Assembly (NCBI RefSeq): GCF_014653275.1
Contig: NZ_BNAL01000050.1
Coordinates: forward strand, 1 to 12,559
Direction: 5' to 3'
DNA from: Deinococcus piscis
GTDB taxonomy: Bacteria > Deinococcota > Deinococci > Deinococcales > Deinococcaceae
DNA length: 12,559 nucleotides
In this document: positions 1 to 7,929 of the stretch, piece after piece
Layout of the letters: each line of letters starts with the position of its first letter
Position numbering within the stretch: position 1 is the first letter of the stretch
Made by a program: the position numbers and the translations under genes
The notes under the pieces: model-generated
Told to the model about the DNA's origin: nothing
Databases searched by the model: none
The model's input: only the letters and a program-made list of their open reading frames with translations

Positions 1-102
1 TAACGGTGGTTGTGGAGCCACTATGCTGTTCTGGACAGAGAAAAAGTAAAGTTGTCGGGTACTGAGCTGCCCCACTTAAAGCGGCAGAGAACAGCTCCAA
101 AC

Positions 103-132
103 TTGACTGAACTGCTCGGAATAGCTCAGTAT
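103..132 (+). promoter_or_regulatory. Putative promoter of the siderophore-uptake operon
   Basis: A -35-like TTGACT (103-108) is followed after 18 bases by CAGTAT (127-132), a weak -10 hexamer that keeps the key A at position 2 and T at position 6. It would start transcription near 140 and leave an untranslated leader of about 75 nt before the substrate-binding protein. The -35 is good and the -10 is poor, which suits a regulated promoter. TATAGA at 130-135 is an alternative -10, but its spacing of 21 is too long. Confidence 0.35.
106..130. promoter_or_regulatory. Imperfect palindrome, possible operator
   Basis: A 25-bp near-palindrome centred on 118 has arms ACTGAACT (106-113) and AGCTCAGT (123-130). 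Nine of 12 symmetric pairs match. It lies between the putative -35 and -10 elements, where a bound repressor would block RNA polymerase. An iron-responsive regulator (Fur or DtxR/MntR type) is the natural guess for an uptake operon. The sequence does not match the classic Fur or DtxR consensus, so the regulator is not identified. Confidence 0.33.
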
Positions 133-203
133 AGACACCAAAGCGAAGTCCATGTCATACGCGGCATGGGCAGTACGCCGCCCTGGGGAAGGGGTAGGCC
201 CGC

Positions 204-209
204 AAGGAG
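204..209 (+). promoter_or_regulatory. Ribosome binding site fixing the start of the substrate-binding protein
   Basis: AAGGAG at 204-209 is 7 nt before the ATG at 217. The open frame continues upstream to position 10, but only the 217 start puts a signal peptide at the N-terminus, so this site decides the start. Confidence 0.8.
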
Positions 210-216
210 AAGCCTC

Positions 217-1194
217 ATGCACAAAAAAGTCAACCTGTCCCCCTATGCCCTGGCCACTGCCGTCCTGACTGTGCTTGGCCTGGGAGCCAGCGCCCAGAAC
301 GCGCCGCTGACCATCGAGCACGACGAAGGCACCGCCCAAATTGCAGCCACCCCGCAGCGGCTGCTGGTCATGGACGAAGAAGCCCTGGGCTGGGTATACG
401 CGCTGAATCTAGAAGACCGGGTGGTCGGTCTGGGCAGCTCCTACCTCACGCCTGACATGCTTCAGGGCGGCAAAGTCAAAGCTGACGTGCTGGAGCGCGG
501 CTTTTTCGGGCACGGCCGACTGAATACACCTGCTTCTGTGGGCAGCTGGACGGCCCCTAACCTGGAAACCATCACGGCACTGGCCCCCGACCTGACCGTA
601 CGTCTGACCTGGGACGGCAACGAGAACTACGACAAACTGAGCGCCGTCTCCCCCACCCTCGGCTACAAGGAAGGTGGCCCCGACTTCTGGAAACGGGCCG
701 TCACTGACCTCGGCAAGATTTTTGGGCGCGAGGAGCGGGCGGCGGCGGTCATTAAGCTGCCGGACAATGTCAACCGCTACAACCGCGCTGCGCTGGAAGC
801 AGCGGGCGTATTCACGCGCTTCCCCAAAGTCGTGGTGGTGGCTCCCTTCGCCGGGGGGGGCAACTGGGTCTACAGCAGCACCCGCCTGATTGACGACCTG
901 CGCGCCCTGGGTTTCCAGGACGGCATCCAGCTGAGCGATACCACCCTGGGCGTGGGGGCCGAGGTCAGCGAAGAAGCCCTGCTGGGCCTGGACGACCAGA
1001 CGCTGGTGGTGGTCTTTCCCCCCGGCGGTGAGTACAACGGCGCGGCTGAGTTCATGAGCAGTGCCGTCGGCCAGCGCCTGAAAGACCAGACCGTGCTGTA
1101 TGAACCTGAAGAATTCAGCCCCTATTCTGGCCCGCTGACCCAGGCCCGCAACTCCAACCTGGTCACAAAAGCTATTTTGGACTTCGTGCGGTGA
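217..1194 (+). CDS. Periplasmic iron-siderophore substrate-binding protein (FecB/FepB-like)
   Basis: The 325-aa protein would bind a ferric siderophore outside the cytoplasmic membrane and deliver it to the FecCD permeases encoded downstream. Residues 1-26 form a signal peptide: basic MHKK, a hydrophobic core, then ASA before Gln27. There is no lipobox cysteine, so it appears secreted rather than a lipoprotein. The mature part has the class III binding-protein layout: an N-terminal lobe beginning with a strand ending in LLVMDEEAL, the 'NLETITALAPDLTV' segment typical of the family, a connecting helix in the middle, and a C-terminal lobe that ends shortly after the YEPEEF strand. Length is normal for the family. 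ATG 217 was chosen for its AAGGAG site and signal peptide. The stop overlaps the next gene's GTG by 4 nt. The ligand cannot be told from sequence; heme or cobalamin are less likely alternatives. Confidence 0.88.
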   Translation: MHKKVNLSPYALATAVLTVLGLGASAQNAPLTIEHDEGTAQIAATPQRLLVMDEEALGWVYALNLEDRVVGLGSSYLTPDMLQGGKVKADVLERGFFGHGRLNTPASVGSWTAPNLETITALAPDLTVRLTWDGNENYDKLSAVSPTLGYKEGGPDFWKRAVTDLGKIFGREERAAAVIKLPDNVNRYNRAALEAAGVFTRFPKVVVVAPFAGGGNWVYSSTRLIDDLRALGFQDGIQLSDTTLGVGAEVSEEALLGLDDQTLVVVFPPGGEYNGAAEFMSSAVGQRLKDQTVLYEPEEFSPYSGPLTQARNSNLVTKAILDFVR

Positions 1195-2180
1195 GCCAGG
1201 AGCAGGACCAGCGAAGCGGACGCCTGCCGCTATGCGCCGACGTGTCACGCAACAGCGGTGCGCAGGCACACGGCAGTGCGCACCGCTGGGATACCTGCAT
1301 CGCCTTTGAAGCCACCGTGCAGGAGTGGGAACACTTCTTTGACGCGGAGCGCATGAGCCCAGCGCAGCGCCGGGCCATGCAGGTGCTGGGCGACTGGGCA
1401 GAGAGCAGCGGCCTGGGCTACGGCCTGCTGATGTTTGCCCCGCGTGACCCGTCTGCCTTTGATCCCCGCCAGCGCCGGGTCAGGGTGTATAGCCGCCCGC
1501 CGGGACCACTCGCGAGCTTCCAGCGTCAGGACTTCTGCGCGGATGACGAAGGGCTGTGGGCCCTGTTCAGCGAGCATGTGGCGGGCGTGGGACACTCGGC
1601 GGCTGAACCGCTCCCGCACGCGGCTGGCTCCGACTGGCACCTTTGCACCCATGGCCGGGTAGACAGCGCCTGTGGCAAGTACGGCGCGGCCCTGTTCCAG
1701 ACCCTTTGCGGCGAGGAACCCCGGCTGTGGCGCACTTCTCACTTCGGGGGCCACCGCTTTGCGCCCACACTGCTGGAGCTACCTGCTGGGCGCTACTGGG
1801 CGTATCTGACACCCGAACTGACCCGGCAACTCGCCCGCCGCGAAGGCGACTGGCGGGCGCTGGCCGAGTGCTACCGGGGCTGCGCGGGCTTTGGGCCAGC
1901 GGCGCAGTATGCCGACGCCGCCGCTTTTCGGGAAGCGGGCTGGTGGTGGCTGGACGCCCAGCGCGAGGCCGAAGTGCTGCGCGAGGACAGCAGCGGATTT
2001 GAGGTGGAGCTGCGCTACTGGCCGCACCCAAACAGCCCAGGCCATCAAAACAGCGCAGAGCCGGGCCGGGTGCGCGTGCAGGGCGAGCTGACGGAGACCC
2101 TACAGCTGCCCGCCAGCAGCCATGCGCCGGACCTTTATCCTGAGCCGCAGTACCGCCTGACCCTGGTGGGCGACCTGTGA
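1191..2180 (+). CDS. Sucrase/ferredoxin-like family protein with bis-His [2Fe-2S] thioredoxin-like domain
   Basis: A 329-aa cytoplasmic protein of the sucrase/ferredoxin-like family. It shows C152-X8-C161-X22-H184-X-G-G-H188, the arrangement known from the yeast Apd1/Aim32 relatives, where two Cys and two His hold a [2Fe-2S] cluster in a thioredoxin-like ferredoxin fold. The flanking text (CTHGRVDSACGKYG at 152-165, SHFGGHRFAPT at 183-193) is the family hallmark. An N-terminal CADVSR segment (15-20) and the following W33 fit the usual family start. Translation begins at a GTG overlapping the upstream stop (GTGA) with no clear Shine-Dalgarno site, so it is probably coupled. The stop overlaps the next gene in the same way. 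Being embedded between the binding protein and the permeases suggests an electron-transfer role in releasing iron from imported ferric siderophore; that is inference. The 'sucrase' name is historical and I see no glycosidase features. Confidence 0.85.
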   Translation: MSQEQDQRSGRLPLCADVSRNSGAQAHGSAHRWDTCIAFEATVQEWEHFFDAERMSPAQRRAMQVLGDWAESSGLGYGLLMFAPRDPSAFDPRQRRVRVYSRPPGPLASFQRQDFCADDEGLWALFSEHVAGVGHSAAEPLPHAAGSDWHLCTHGRVDSACGKYGAALFQTLCGEEPRLWRTSHFGGHRFAPTLLELPAGRYWAYLTPELTRQLARREGDWRALAECYRGCAGFGPAAQYADAAAFREAGWWWLDAQREAEVLREDSSGFEVELRYWPHPNSPGHQNSAEPGRVRVQGELTETLQLPASSHAPDLYPEPQYRLTLVGDL

Positions 2181-3163
2181 ACCGGCCCCACCGCTGGGCG
2201 CTGCTGTGGTATCCGGCAGCGGCGGCGCTGCTGGCCGCCGCCTCCCTTCTGTCACTGGGCAGCGGGGCGCTCCACATCGCTCCCGAAGAGGTGCTGCGGG
2301 TGCTGCAAAGTCCCGATGACTCGCGCGAAAGCCTGGCGGTCTGGACGCTGCGCTTTCCCCGCACGCTGGCCGCTGGGCTGGCGGGCGCGGCGCTGGGGGT
2401 CAGCGGACTGCTGCTCCAGGGCGTGACCCGCAACCCACTGGCCGACCCCGGCATCCTGGGAGTCGAGGCAGGCGCGGCGCTGGCGCTGATGCTGAGCGTG
2501 GTCTTTTTTCCGGGGCTGGGCAGCCTGAGCGTGCCCTTCGCATTTGGCGGCGGTCTGCTGGCAGCAGCCCTCACGCTGGGATTTGCGGCCCGCTCGGGCT
2601 TCAGTCCCCTGCGGCTGGCGCTGAGTGGTGTGGCCGTGGCGGCGCTGTGCAGCGCTGTGACCCGCAGCATTCAGATTCTGTGGGAAGACCGCGCCCAGGC
2701 CGCTCTGGTGCTGCTGAACGGCTCGGTGGCGGGGCGCACCTGGGAAGACCTGGCCCGCGTCTGGCCCTGGCTGGCGCTGCCGCTGGCCCTCGCGCTGCTG
2801 CTGGGCTCCCGCGTCAACCTGCTGGCCCTGGGCGAAGATGTGGCCCGTAGCCTGGGGGCCCAGGCTGGGCGCGAGCTGCTGGGTCTCAGCCTGCTGGGCG
2901 TGCTGCTCGCTGCCGGTGCCGTGGCGCTGACCGGGCCGCTGGGCTACGTGGGCTTGGTCGTGCCGCACCTGGCCCGTGGGCTGCTGGGCCGCGACCACCG
3001 CCTGACCTTGCCGCTCGCCGCCATGCTGGGCGCGGCGCTGCTGATGCTGGCCGATGTGGCCGCCCGGCTGATCAACGCCCCCGCCGAAACCCCGGTGGGC
3101 CTGCTGATTGCCGCGCTGGGCACACCTTTTTTCATCTTGCTGGCGCGCAGGATTCGTGCCTAA
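2177..3163 (+). CDS. FecCD-family siderophore ABC transporter permease (first)
   Basis: A 328-aa integral membrane protein that would form half of the transmembrane channel of a ferric-siderophore (BtuC/FecCD-type) importer. It is almost wholly hydrophobic, consistent with about ten membrane segments. Family landmarks are LRFPR (58-62), Q81 and RNPLADP (85-91) followed by GILGVEAGA, the cytoplasmic coupling region LALGEDVARSLG before the last third, and LGYVGLVVPHLAR (255-267). Length is normal for the family. It starts at a GTG overlapping the stop of the upstream gene by 4 nt (GTGA), with only a weak GGTGGG upstream, so coupled translation is likely. It pairs with the second permease at 3286. 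The conserved RNPLA segment shows that the two are ancient paralogues. Confidence 0.93.
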   Translation: MNRPHRWALLWYPAAAALLAAASLLSLGSGALHIAPEEVLRVLQSPDDSRESLAVWTLRFPRTLAAGLAGAALGVSGLLLQGVTRNPLADPGILGVEAGAALALMLSVVFFPGLGSLSVPFAFGGGLLAAALTLGFAARSGFSPLRLALSGVAVAALCSAVTRSIQILWEDRAQAALVLLNGSVAGRTWEDLARVWPWLALPLALALLLGSRVNLLALGEDVARSLGAQAGRELLGLSLLGVLLAAGAVALTGPLGYVGLVVPHLARGLLGRDHRLTLPLAAMLGAALLMLADVAARLINAPAETPVGLLIAALGTPFFILLARRIRA

Positions 3164-3172
3164 GTCCCTAGT

Positions 3173-3176
3173 GGAG
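3173..3176 (+). promoter_or_regulatory. Ribosome binding site of the 34-aa ORF
   Basis: GGAG at 3173-3176 (within TGGAGAA) lies 8 nt before ATG 3185. No comparable site precedes the second permease's ATG at 3286, so ribosomes entering here may be what feeds that gene. Confidence 0.45.
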
Positions 3177-3184
3177 AACCTGAT

Positions 3185-3289
3185 ATGACCCCTTCCCACC
3201 CTGCTCCGGCGTTCTTGCTCCGTCTCCTCCTCGCTCCGGGCCTGCTGAAAAACGAGCCGCCCGCCGCTGGATTCCAGCCACGCCCATGA
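3185..3289 (+). CDS. Small ORF (34 aa), possible translational-coupling leader of the second permease
   Basis: An ATG with a well-placed GGAG site opens a 34-codon frame whose stop overlaps the start of the second permease as ATGA (3286-3289). The peptide is proline-rich at both ends with a leucine-rich middle (AFLLRLLLAPGLL, residues 9-21). It resembles no family I know. The second permease has no Shine-Dalgarno site of its own, so this frame could deliver ribosomes to it and set the permease ratio. Codon choice is less GC3-biased than in the neighbours, so the amino-acid sequence may matter less than the reading frame. It could also be chance or the eroded remnant of a longer gene. Confidence 0.38.
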   Translation: MTPSHPAPAFLLRLLLAPGLLKNEPPAAGFQPRP

Positions 3290-4311
3290 CTTCTGCGCCG
3301 CTCCCCTCACCACCCCAGACTCGCTGGGCACAGGCCGCCCTGCCGCTGGGCCTGGCCCTGGGCGTGCTGGCCCTGGCCTTCTTTGCGCTGGGTGTCGGCG
3401 CGGTGCCCACGCCGCCCGCTGACCTGTGGGCCGCGCTGAGCGGTCAGCCAGGCGAGGCCGCCGACCTGACCCGGCGGCTGGTGTTCGACCTGCGGCTGCC
3501 CCGCGTGGTGGCGGCACTGCTGGGCGGGGCGATGTTCGCGGTCAGCGGCACCATCTTGCAGGCGGTGGTGCGCAATCCCCTGGCGAGCCCCGACCTCGTG
3601 GGTGTGGGCGCGGGGGCCGGGCTGGCCGTCACCCTGCTGCTGCTGGCACTGCCCGATGCGCCGGGCTGGCTGCTGCCCTGGGGCGCGGCGCTGGGAGCCT
3701 GGGGCGCTTTTCTGGCGGTGCTGGCTCTGGCACGCGACGGGGCACGGCTCCCCCCTGTGCGGCTGGCCCTGCTGGGGGTGGCGGTGGGAGCGGCCTGCAC
3801 GGCGCTGGGACAAGTGGTGCTGCTGCGTGCCTCCGACCACCTCGGCGGAGCGCTGGCGTTTTTGGCGGGCACGGTCTATGGAGCTGACTGGGCACGGGTG
3901 GGCCGGGCGCTCCCCTGGGCCCTCACGCTGCTGCCTGCCGCCTGGTTGCTCAGCCGCCGGTTGGACCTGCTGGCCCTGGGCGAGAACATGGCCTTGGCGC
4001 TGGGCCACCGGGTCACGCTGGGGCGCTACGGCACCCTGCTGGTGGCGGTGGGCTTGGCTGCGTCAGCGGTGACTCTCTGCGGAGTGCTGGGCTTCGTGGG
4101 GCTGGTCGCCCCGCACCTGGCACGGCTGCTGGCCGGGAGCCTTCACGGACGCACTCTGCCGGTCAGCGCCCTGCTGGGGGCCGGGCTGGTACTGGCCGCC
4201 GACACCCTGGGCAGGGTGCTGTCCCCCCCGCTGGAAGTACCCGCCGGACTGATCACCACCCTGCTGGGCGCACCGTATTTCCTGTACCTGCTGCAACGCA
4301 CTGCTCGCTGA
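3286..4311 (+). CDS. FecCD-family siderophore ABC transporter permease (second)
   Basis: A 341-aa polytopic membrane protein, partner of the first permease in a heterodimeric ferric-siderophore importer. Landmarks are LRLPR (69-73), Q92 and RNPLASP (96-102) with DLVGVGAGAG, the coupling region LALGENMALALG, and LGFVGLVAPHLAR (268-280), ending in a last membrane segment around GAPYFLYLL. The N-terminal 15 residues are polar and proline-rich, then the first membrane helix begins. The upstream frame is open back to 3184 but holds no ATG or GTG, so 3286 is the only good start. It lacks a Shine-Dalgarno site and overlaps the stop of the 34-aa ORF (ATGA). A 66-nt gap separates it from the ATPase gene. 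Confidence 0.93.
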   Translation: MTSAPLPSPPQTRWAQAALPLGLALGVLALAFFALGVGAVPTPPADLWAALSGQPGEAADLTRRLVFDLRLPRVVAALLGGAMFAVSGTILQAVVRNPLASPDLVGVGAGAGLAVTLLLLALPDAPGWLLPWGAALGAWGAFLAVLALARDGARLPPVRLALLGVAVGAACTALGQVVLLRASDHLGGALAFLAGTVYGADWARVGRALPWALTLLPAAWLLSRRLDLLALGENMALALGHRVTLGRYGTLLVAVGLAASAVTLCGVLGFVGLVAPHLARLLAGSLHGRTLPVSALLGAGLVLAADTLGRVLSPPLEVPAGLITTLLGAPYFLYLLQRTAR

Positions 4312-4377
4312 ACTCTGGCCCGACTGCGCCGCACGTCACACATTTCCGTGCCATCCGCTCCGAAAGAGAAGGTAGAC

Positions 4378-5241
<864 letters not shown>

Positions 5242-5272
5242 TCTCTACCCCCAGGCGCTGTGTTCTAAGCTC

Positions 5273-5278
5273 TAGAGT
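5273..5278 (+). promoter_or_regulatory. -10-like hexamer for a leaderless start of the oxidoreductase gene
   Basis: TAGAGT fits the TANNNT -10 pattern and ends 6 nt before ATG 5285, so transcription would begin at or next to the start codon. No Shine-Dalgarno site is present and no good -35 is seen. The same 6-nt spacing occurs at galE (11379-11384) and, less perfectly, at the sugar transferase (7930-7935). Confidence 0.5.
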
Positions 5279-5284
5279 AAAAGC

Positions 5285-6505
5285 ATGACCCTCCGCGTCG
5301 CCATCATCGGCTGTGGCAACCGTGGCGCTGACGTGTATGCCCAGCACCTGCGTGAACAGGGCGCACAGGTCAGTCACCTCGTAGACCCCCGCCCCGAGCG
5401 GCTGGCCGAGGTGGCCGCCCGGTTCGGGGTGCCGCCAGAACACTGCTTCGCTGATGCCGACGCCTTCTTCGGTCTGGGCCGCGTGGCTGACGCTGTGGTG
5501 ATCGCCACCCCGGACGGCACGCATACTGCGCCCTGTCTGCGGGCCCTGGCGCTCAACTACCATGTGCTGCTCGAAAAACCAGTGGCGCTGGACGAGTCAG
5601 AGCTGCATACGCTCCTGGCCGCCGAGACCGCCTCAGCGGGGCGCGTCAGCGTGTGCCATGTGCTGCGGGCCACGCCCTTTTTCCGCGAGGTAACAGCGGT
5701 CATCCGCTCAGGGCGGCTGGGCCAGATTATTGGCCTTCAGCTGAATGAGAATGTCGCTTACTGGCACTACGCGCACTCCTATGTGCGGGGCAACTGGCGC
5801 AGTTCGCCTCCGGCGGCTCCCTTTATCCTTGCCAAGAGCAGCCATGACCTTGACCTGCTGCGCTGGTGGGCGGCAGCCCCGCCGCTGAGGGTCAGTTCGG
5901 CGGGCGGGCTTCATCACTTCCGCCCAGAGCAGGCTCCAGCGGGTGCGGCGCAGCGCTGCCTGGACTGCCCGGTGAAGGACTGCCCTTCCGACGCCCGCGT
6001 CATCTACGGCACCCGCGACCCGCAGGCCTGGCCGGTCACCGTCCTCACCGCGGGAGGCCACAGTGTGCAGCAGGCGCTGGAAGATACCCCCTACGGCGAG
6101 TGTGTCTATCTGGGCCACAACAATGTCTGCGACCATCAGAGCGTCACTGTCGAATTTGCCGGAGGGGTGACAGCGACCCTGACCACCACAGCATTCACCC
6201 ACAACAACACCCGCACCCTCAAGGTCATGGGGTCACACGGCGAGCTGCGCGGACAAATGGAGCTGGGCGAGCTGGAATGGTACGACTTCCGCAGCGGCAC
6301 AGGGCGGGAGAGCAGGGTGCAGCGCTGGTCTGTGGACGTGGGCGGCAACCACGGCGGCGGCGACGCGGCGCTGGTCCATGACTGGCTGGCTTTTCTGCGC
6401 GGAGAGAGCGACTTGCCCACTCCGCTGGCCGAATCACTCGACTCGCACCGCCTGGCCTTTGCAGCCGAACGGGCGCGGCTGTCCGGGACGGTGGAGCAAC
6501 TCTAA
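5285..6505 (+). CDS. Gfo/Idh/MocA-family NAD(P)-dependent oxidoreductase with Cys-cluster insertion
   Basis: The 406-aa protein begins with a Rossmann fold (VAIIGCGNRG, 5-14) that binds NAD(P). It continues with the family's EKP catalytic lysine motif (97-99), where Lys98 is expected to act in hydride transfer on a sugar or cyclitol substrate. A second conserved site, KSSHDLDLL (184-192), lies in the C-terminal substrate domain. Between them and the C-terminus is C225-X2-C228-X4-C233 (RCLDCP...DCP), followed by CVY (273-275) and NVCDHQSV (280-287). This cysteine-bearing subgroup is known from many genomes without a defined reaction; the cysteines look suited to bind a metal. It is cytoplasmic, with no signal peptide. 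It follows the siderophore operon by 43 nt but seems to have its own leaderless promoter, so a link to iron uptake is not established. It ends facing the convergent polysaccharide operon. Confidence 0.88.
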   Translation: MTLRVAIIGCGNRGADVYAQHLREQGAQVSHLVDPRPERLAEVAARFGVPPEHCFADADAFFGLGRVADAVVIATPDGTHTAPCLRALALNYHVLLEKPVALDESELHTLLAAETASAGRVSVCHVLRATPFFREVTAVIRSGRLGQIIGLQLNENVAYWHYAHSYVRGNWRSSPPAAPFILAKSSHDLDLLRWWAAAPPLRVSSAGGLHHFRPEQAPAGAAQRCLDCPVKDCPSDARVIYGTRDPQAWPVTVLTAGGHSVQQALEDTPYGECVYLGHNNVCDHQSVTVEFAGGVTATLTTTAFTHNNTRTLKVMGSHGELRGQMELGELEWYDFRSGTGRESRVQRWSVDVGGNHGGGDAALVHDWLAFLRGESDLPTPLAESLDSHRLAFAAERARLSGTVEQL

Positions 6506-6605
6506 GCCCAAAATGCAAAGCTGTACCACCCAAGCAGGGCGGAAAGTGAAGCCGTGCGGGAAAAGCTATACATCCCGGCCCACTCTCCGCTTGCCCCAAA
6601 GCAAA

Positions 6606-6634
6606 GTCCTGACCTCCTGCTCTAAGGTCAGGAC
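6606..6634 (-). terminator. Nested hairpin, probable terminator of the polysaccharide operon
   Basis: A perfect 10-bp stem has arms 6606-6615 and 6625-6634 around a 9-nt loop. A second pair of 6-nt inverted arms (GCTTGC 6589-6594, GCAAGC 6637-6642) flanks it. Read on the minus strand, the hairpin starts 8 nt after the stop of the sugar transferase and is followed by TTTGCTTT, a broken U-tract. It lies about 100 nt past the stop of the convergent oxidoreductase gene, so it may also serve that strand, although no U-run follows it there. Confidence 0.7.
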
Positions 6635-6642
6635 CAGCAAGC

Positions 6643-7923
6643 TCAACGCGAGCCGAAGCCGGTCAGGATGGTCATCACGGTCTTCCAGACAATCTGGAGG
6701 TCCAGGGCCAGCGAGCAGTTCTTGACATAATAAAAGTCGTAGCGCAGCTTTTCGGTGATTTGCCCCACGCTGTCGGTGTAGCCCTGCGTGACCTGTGCCC
6801 AGCCCGTAATGCCGGGGCGCACCCAGTGGCGCGAAGCGTACATCGGAATACTTTCCTCGAACTCCACCGTAAAGGCCCACTGCTCAGGCCGGGGGCCAAT
6901 GATGCTCATTTCGCCGCGCAGCACGTTCCAGAACTGGGGCAATTCATCCAGGCGGAACTTGCGCAAAAAGGCCCCCACCGGAGTGATGCGCTGGTCGCCC
7001 TGCTTGGCAAAGGCAGGCCCGGAACGCTCGGAGTCGCGGGTCATAGTGCGGAACTTGACCAGCTGAAACGGCTGACCGCCGCGCCCCACCCGCTCCTGCC
7101 AAAACAGGATGGGCCGCCCACTGTTGAAATACACCACAGCGGCCACCACCGCCATCAGTGGCAACAGGACCGGCAAAGCCAGCAGGGTAAAGAACACGTC
7201 AAAAAAGCGCTTCCAGGGCAAGTATCCCGTCTGGAAAGCCGCTGGCGTGATCCAGGTCTCATCCACATCGTTGAGCGATACGCGCCCGGTCAATTCCTCT
7301 TCGAGCAGTCGGCTGGAGATCACCGGCAGATTCATCAGCTGGGCGTGTTCCAAGGCGCGCTGCTGTAGGGCACTGTGCTGCTCAGAACGGACGACCAGCG
7401 CATCTACTTCCTGTAGGGCTCCGGGCTCCTGCGCCGAGAGAAGCACGGGCTTGAGCCGCTCGGCATGCAGGTGCGGCAGCAGCTCAGGATCGGGAGCAGC
7501 CAGCATGCCGAGGCGCACCTCAGGGCGGCGGCGCTGCAACACCTGCTGCACCACGATAGTCAGCACCAGCCAGAGCAAGTGCACGGGAATCAGGAGAGCG
7601 ATCTGCTGGCTGTATCCAACTGCCGCAAACAGCGCCGCGGCCACACCAAAAGCAGCCACCGGCAACAAGTAGGCCGACCCAGCTTCCGAAAGCGTAGATC
7701 GCTGCGACAGCAAAACCCCCAGCACCCCAGCCACCAGCCACAGCCGGGTCAGCAGGGCCTGGCTCTCTGCGCCGCCTGGCACAACGAAGCCAGGAATAGC
7801 CGCTGCCTGAAGCAACCAGAACAGCAGCGCCACACCGCAGAACATCAGCAGGTCCCAGCCAAACGAGGACCGGTCCATCAGAGCACGGCGCGGAGAAAAC
7901 AAGGAAGAGGTCAGAAAAGCCAC
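6643..7923 (-). CDS. Polyprenyl-phosphate sugar-1-phosphate transferase (WcaJ/WbaP-type), exopolysaccharide initiation
   Basis: The 426-aa membrane enzyme would transfer a sugar phosphate from a UDP-sugar to undecaprenyl phosphate, the first step of exopolysaccharide repeat-unit assembly. Four hydrophobic segments (about 23-48, 57-73, 85-103, 108-129) precede a short soluble part (130-235). The catalytic bacterial sugar transferase domain begins at KRFFDV (238-243) with its membrane-inserted helix (about 244-266). It continues with KFRTM (290-294), the catalytic Asp-Glu pair in RLDELPQ (324-330, D326-E327), IIGPRPE (341-347), RPGITGWAQV (369-378) and LRYDFYYVKN. It is somewhat shorter than typical members because the middle soluble part is reduced. 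The start is GTG at 7923 with no Shine-Dalgarno site; an in-frame ATG at 7878 is the alternative. It lies 95 nt downstream of the Cas3-like gene. The sugar cannot be told; GalE nearby makes galactose or glucose derivatives plausible. Confidence 0.92.
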   Translation of the reverse strand: MAFLTSSLFSPRRALMDRSSFGWDLLMFCGVALLFWLLQAAAIPGFVVPGGAESQALLTRLWLVAGVLGVLLSQRSTLSEAGSAYLLPVAAFGVAAALFAAVGYSQQIALLIPVHLLWLVLTIVVQQVLQRRRPEVRLGMLAAPDPELLPHLHAERLKPVLLSAQEPGALQEVDALVVRSEQHSALQQRALEHAQLMNLPVISSRLLEEELTGRVSLNDVDETWITPAAFQTGYLPWKRFFDVFFTLLALPVLLPLMAVVAAVVYFNSGRPILFWQERVGRGGQPFQLVKFRTMTRDSERSGPAFAKQGDQRITPVGAFLRKFRLDELPQFWNVLRGEMSIIGPRPEQWAFTVEFEESIPMYASRHWVRPGITGWAQVTQGYTDSVGQITEKLRYDFYYVKNCSLALDLQIVWKTVMTILTGFGSR

Positions 7924-7929
7924 AGAGAC

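Noticed and set aside
10..216. N-terminal extension of the substrate-binding protein
   Set aside because: The frame is open but would bury the signal peptide 69 residues in. AAGGAG and a proper signal sequence support ATG 217.
1191..2180. Sucrose-degrading enzyme suggested by the family name
   Set aside because: The sequence shows a [2Fe-2S] ligand pattern and no glycoside hydrolase motifs; the family name is historical.
2252..3517. A 421-codon open frame on the minus strand, opposite the first permease
   Set aside because: It is antisense to a clear FecCD gene, its translation is rich in Gln/Arg/Pro with no domain pattern, and it runs past both ends of the permease. This is a GC-bias shadow. 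The same holds for the long antisense frames at 409-1269 and 1567-2670.
4348..4377. GTG start 10 codons upstream of the ATPase start
   Set aside because: No ribosome-binding site precedes it, while AGAAGG precedes ATG 4378 and the shorter protein matches the family start.
7876..7878. ATG 7878 as the sugar transferase start
   Set aside because: It is possible but has no ribosome-binding site. GTG 7923 has a -10-like hexamer at the leaderless spacing, so the longer form was kept with the uncertainty stated.
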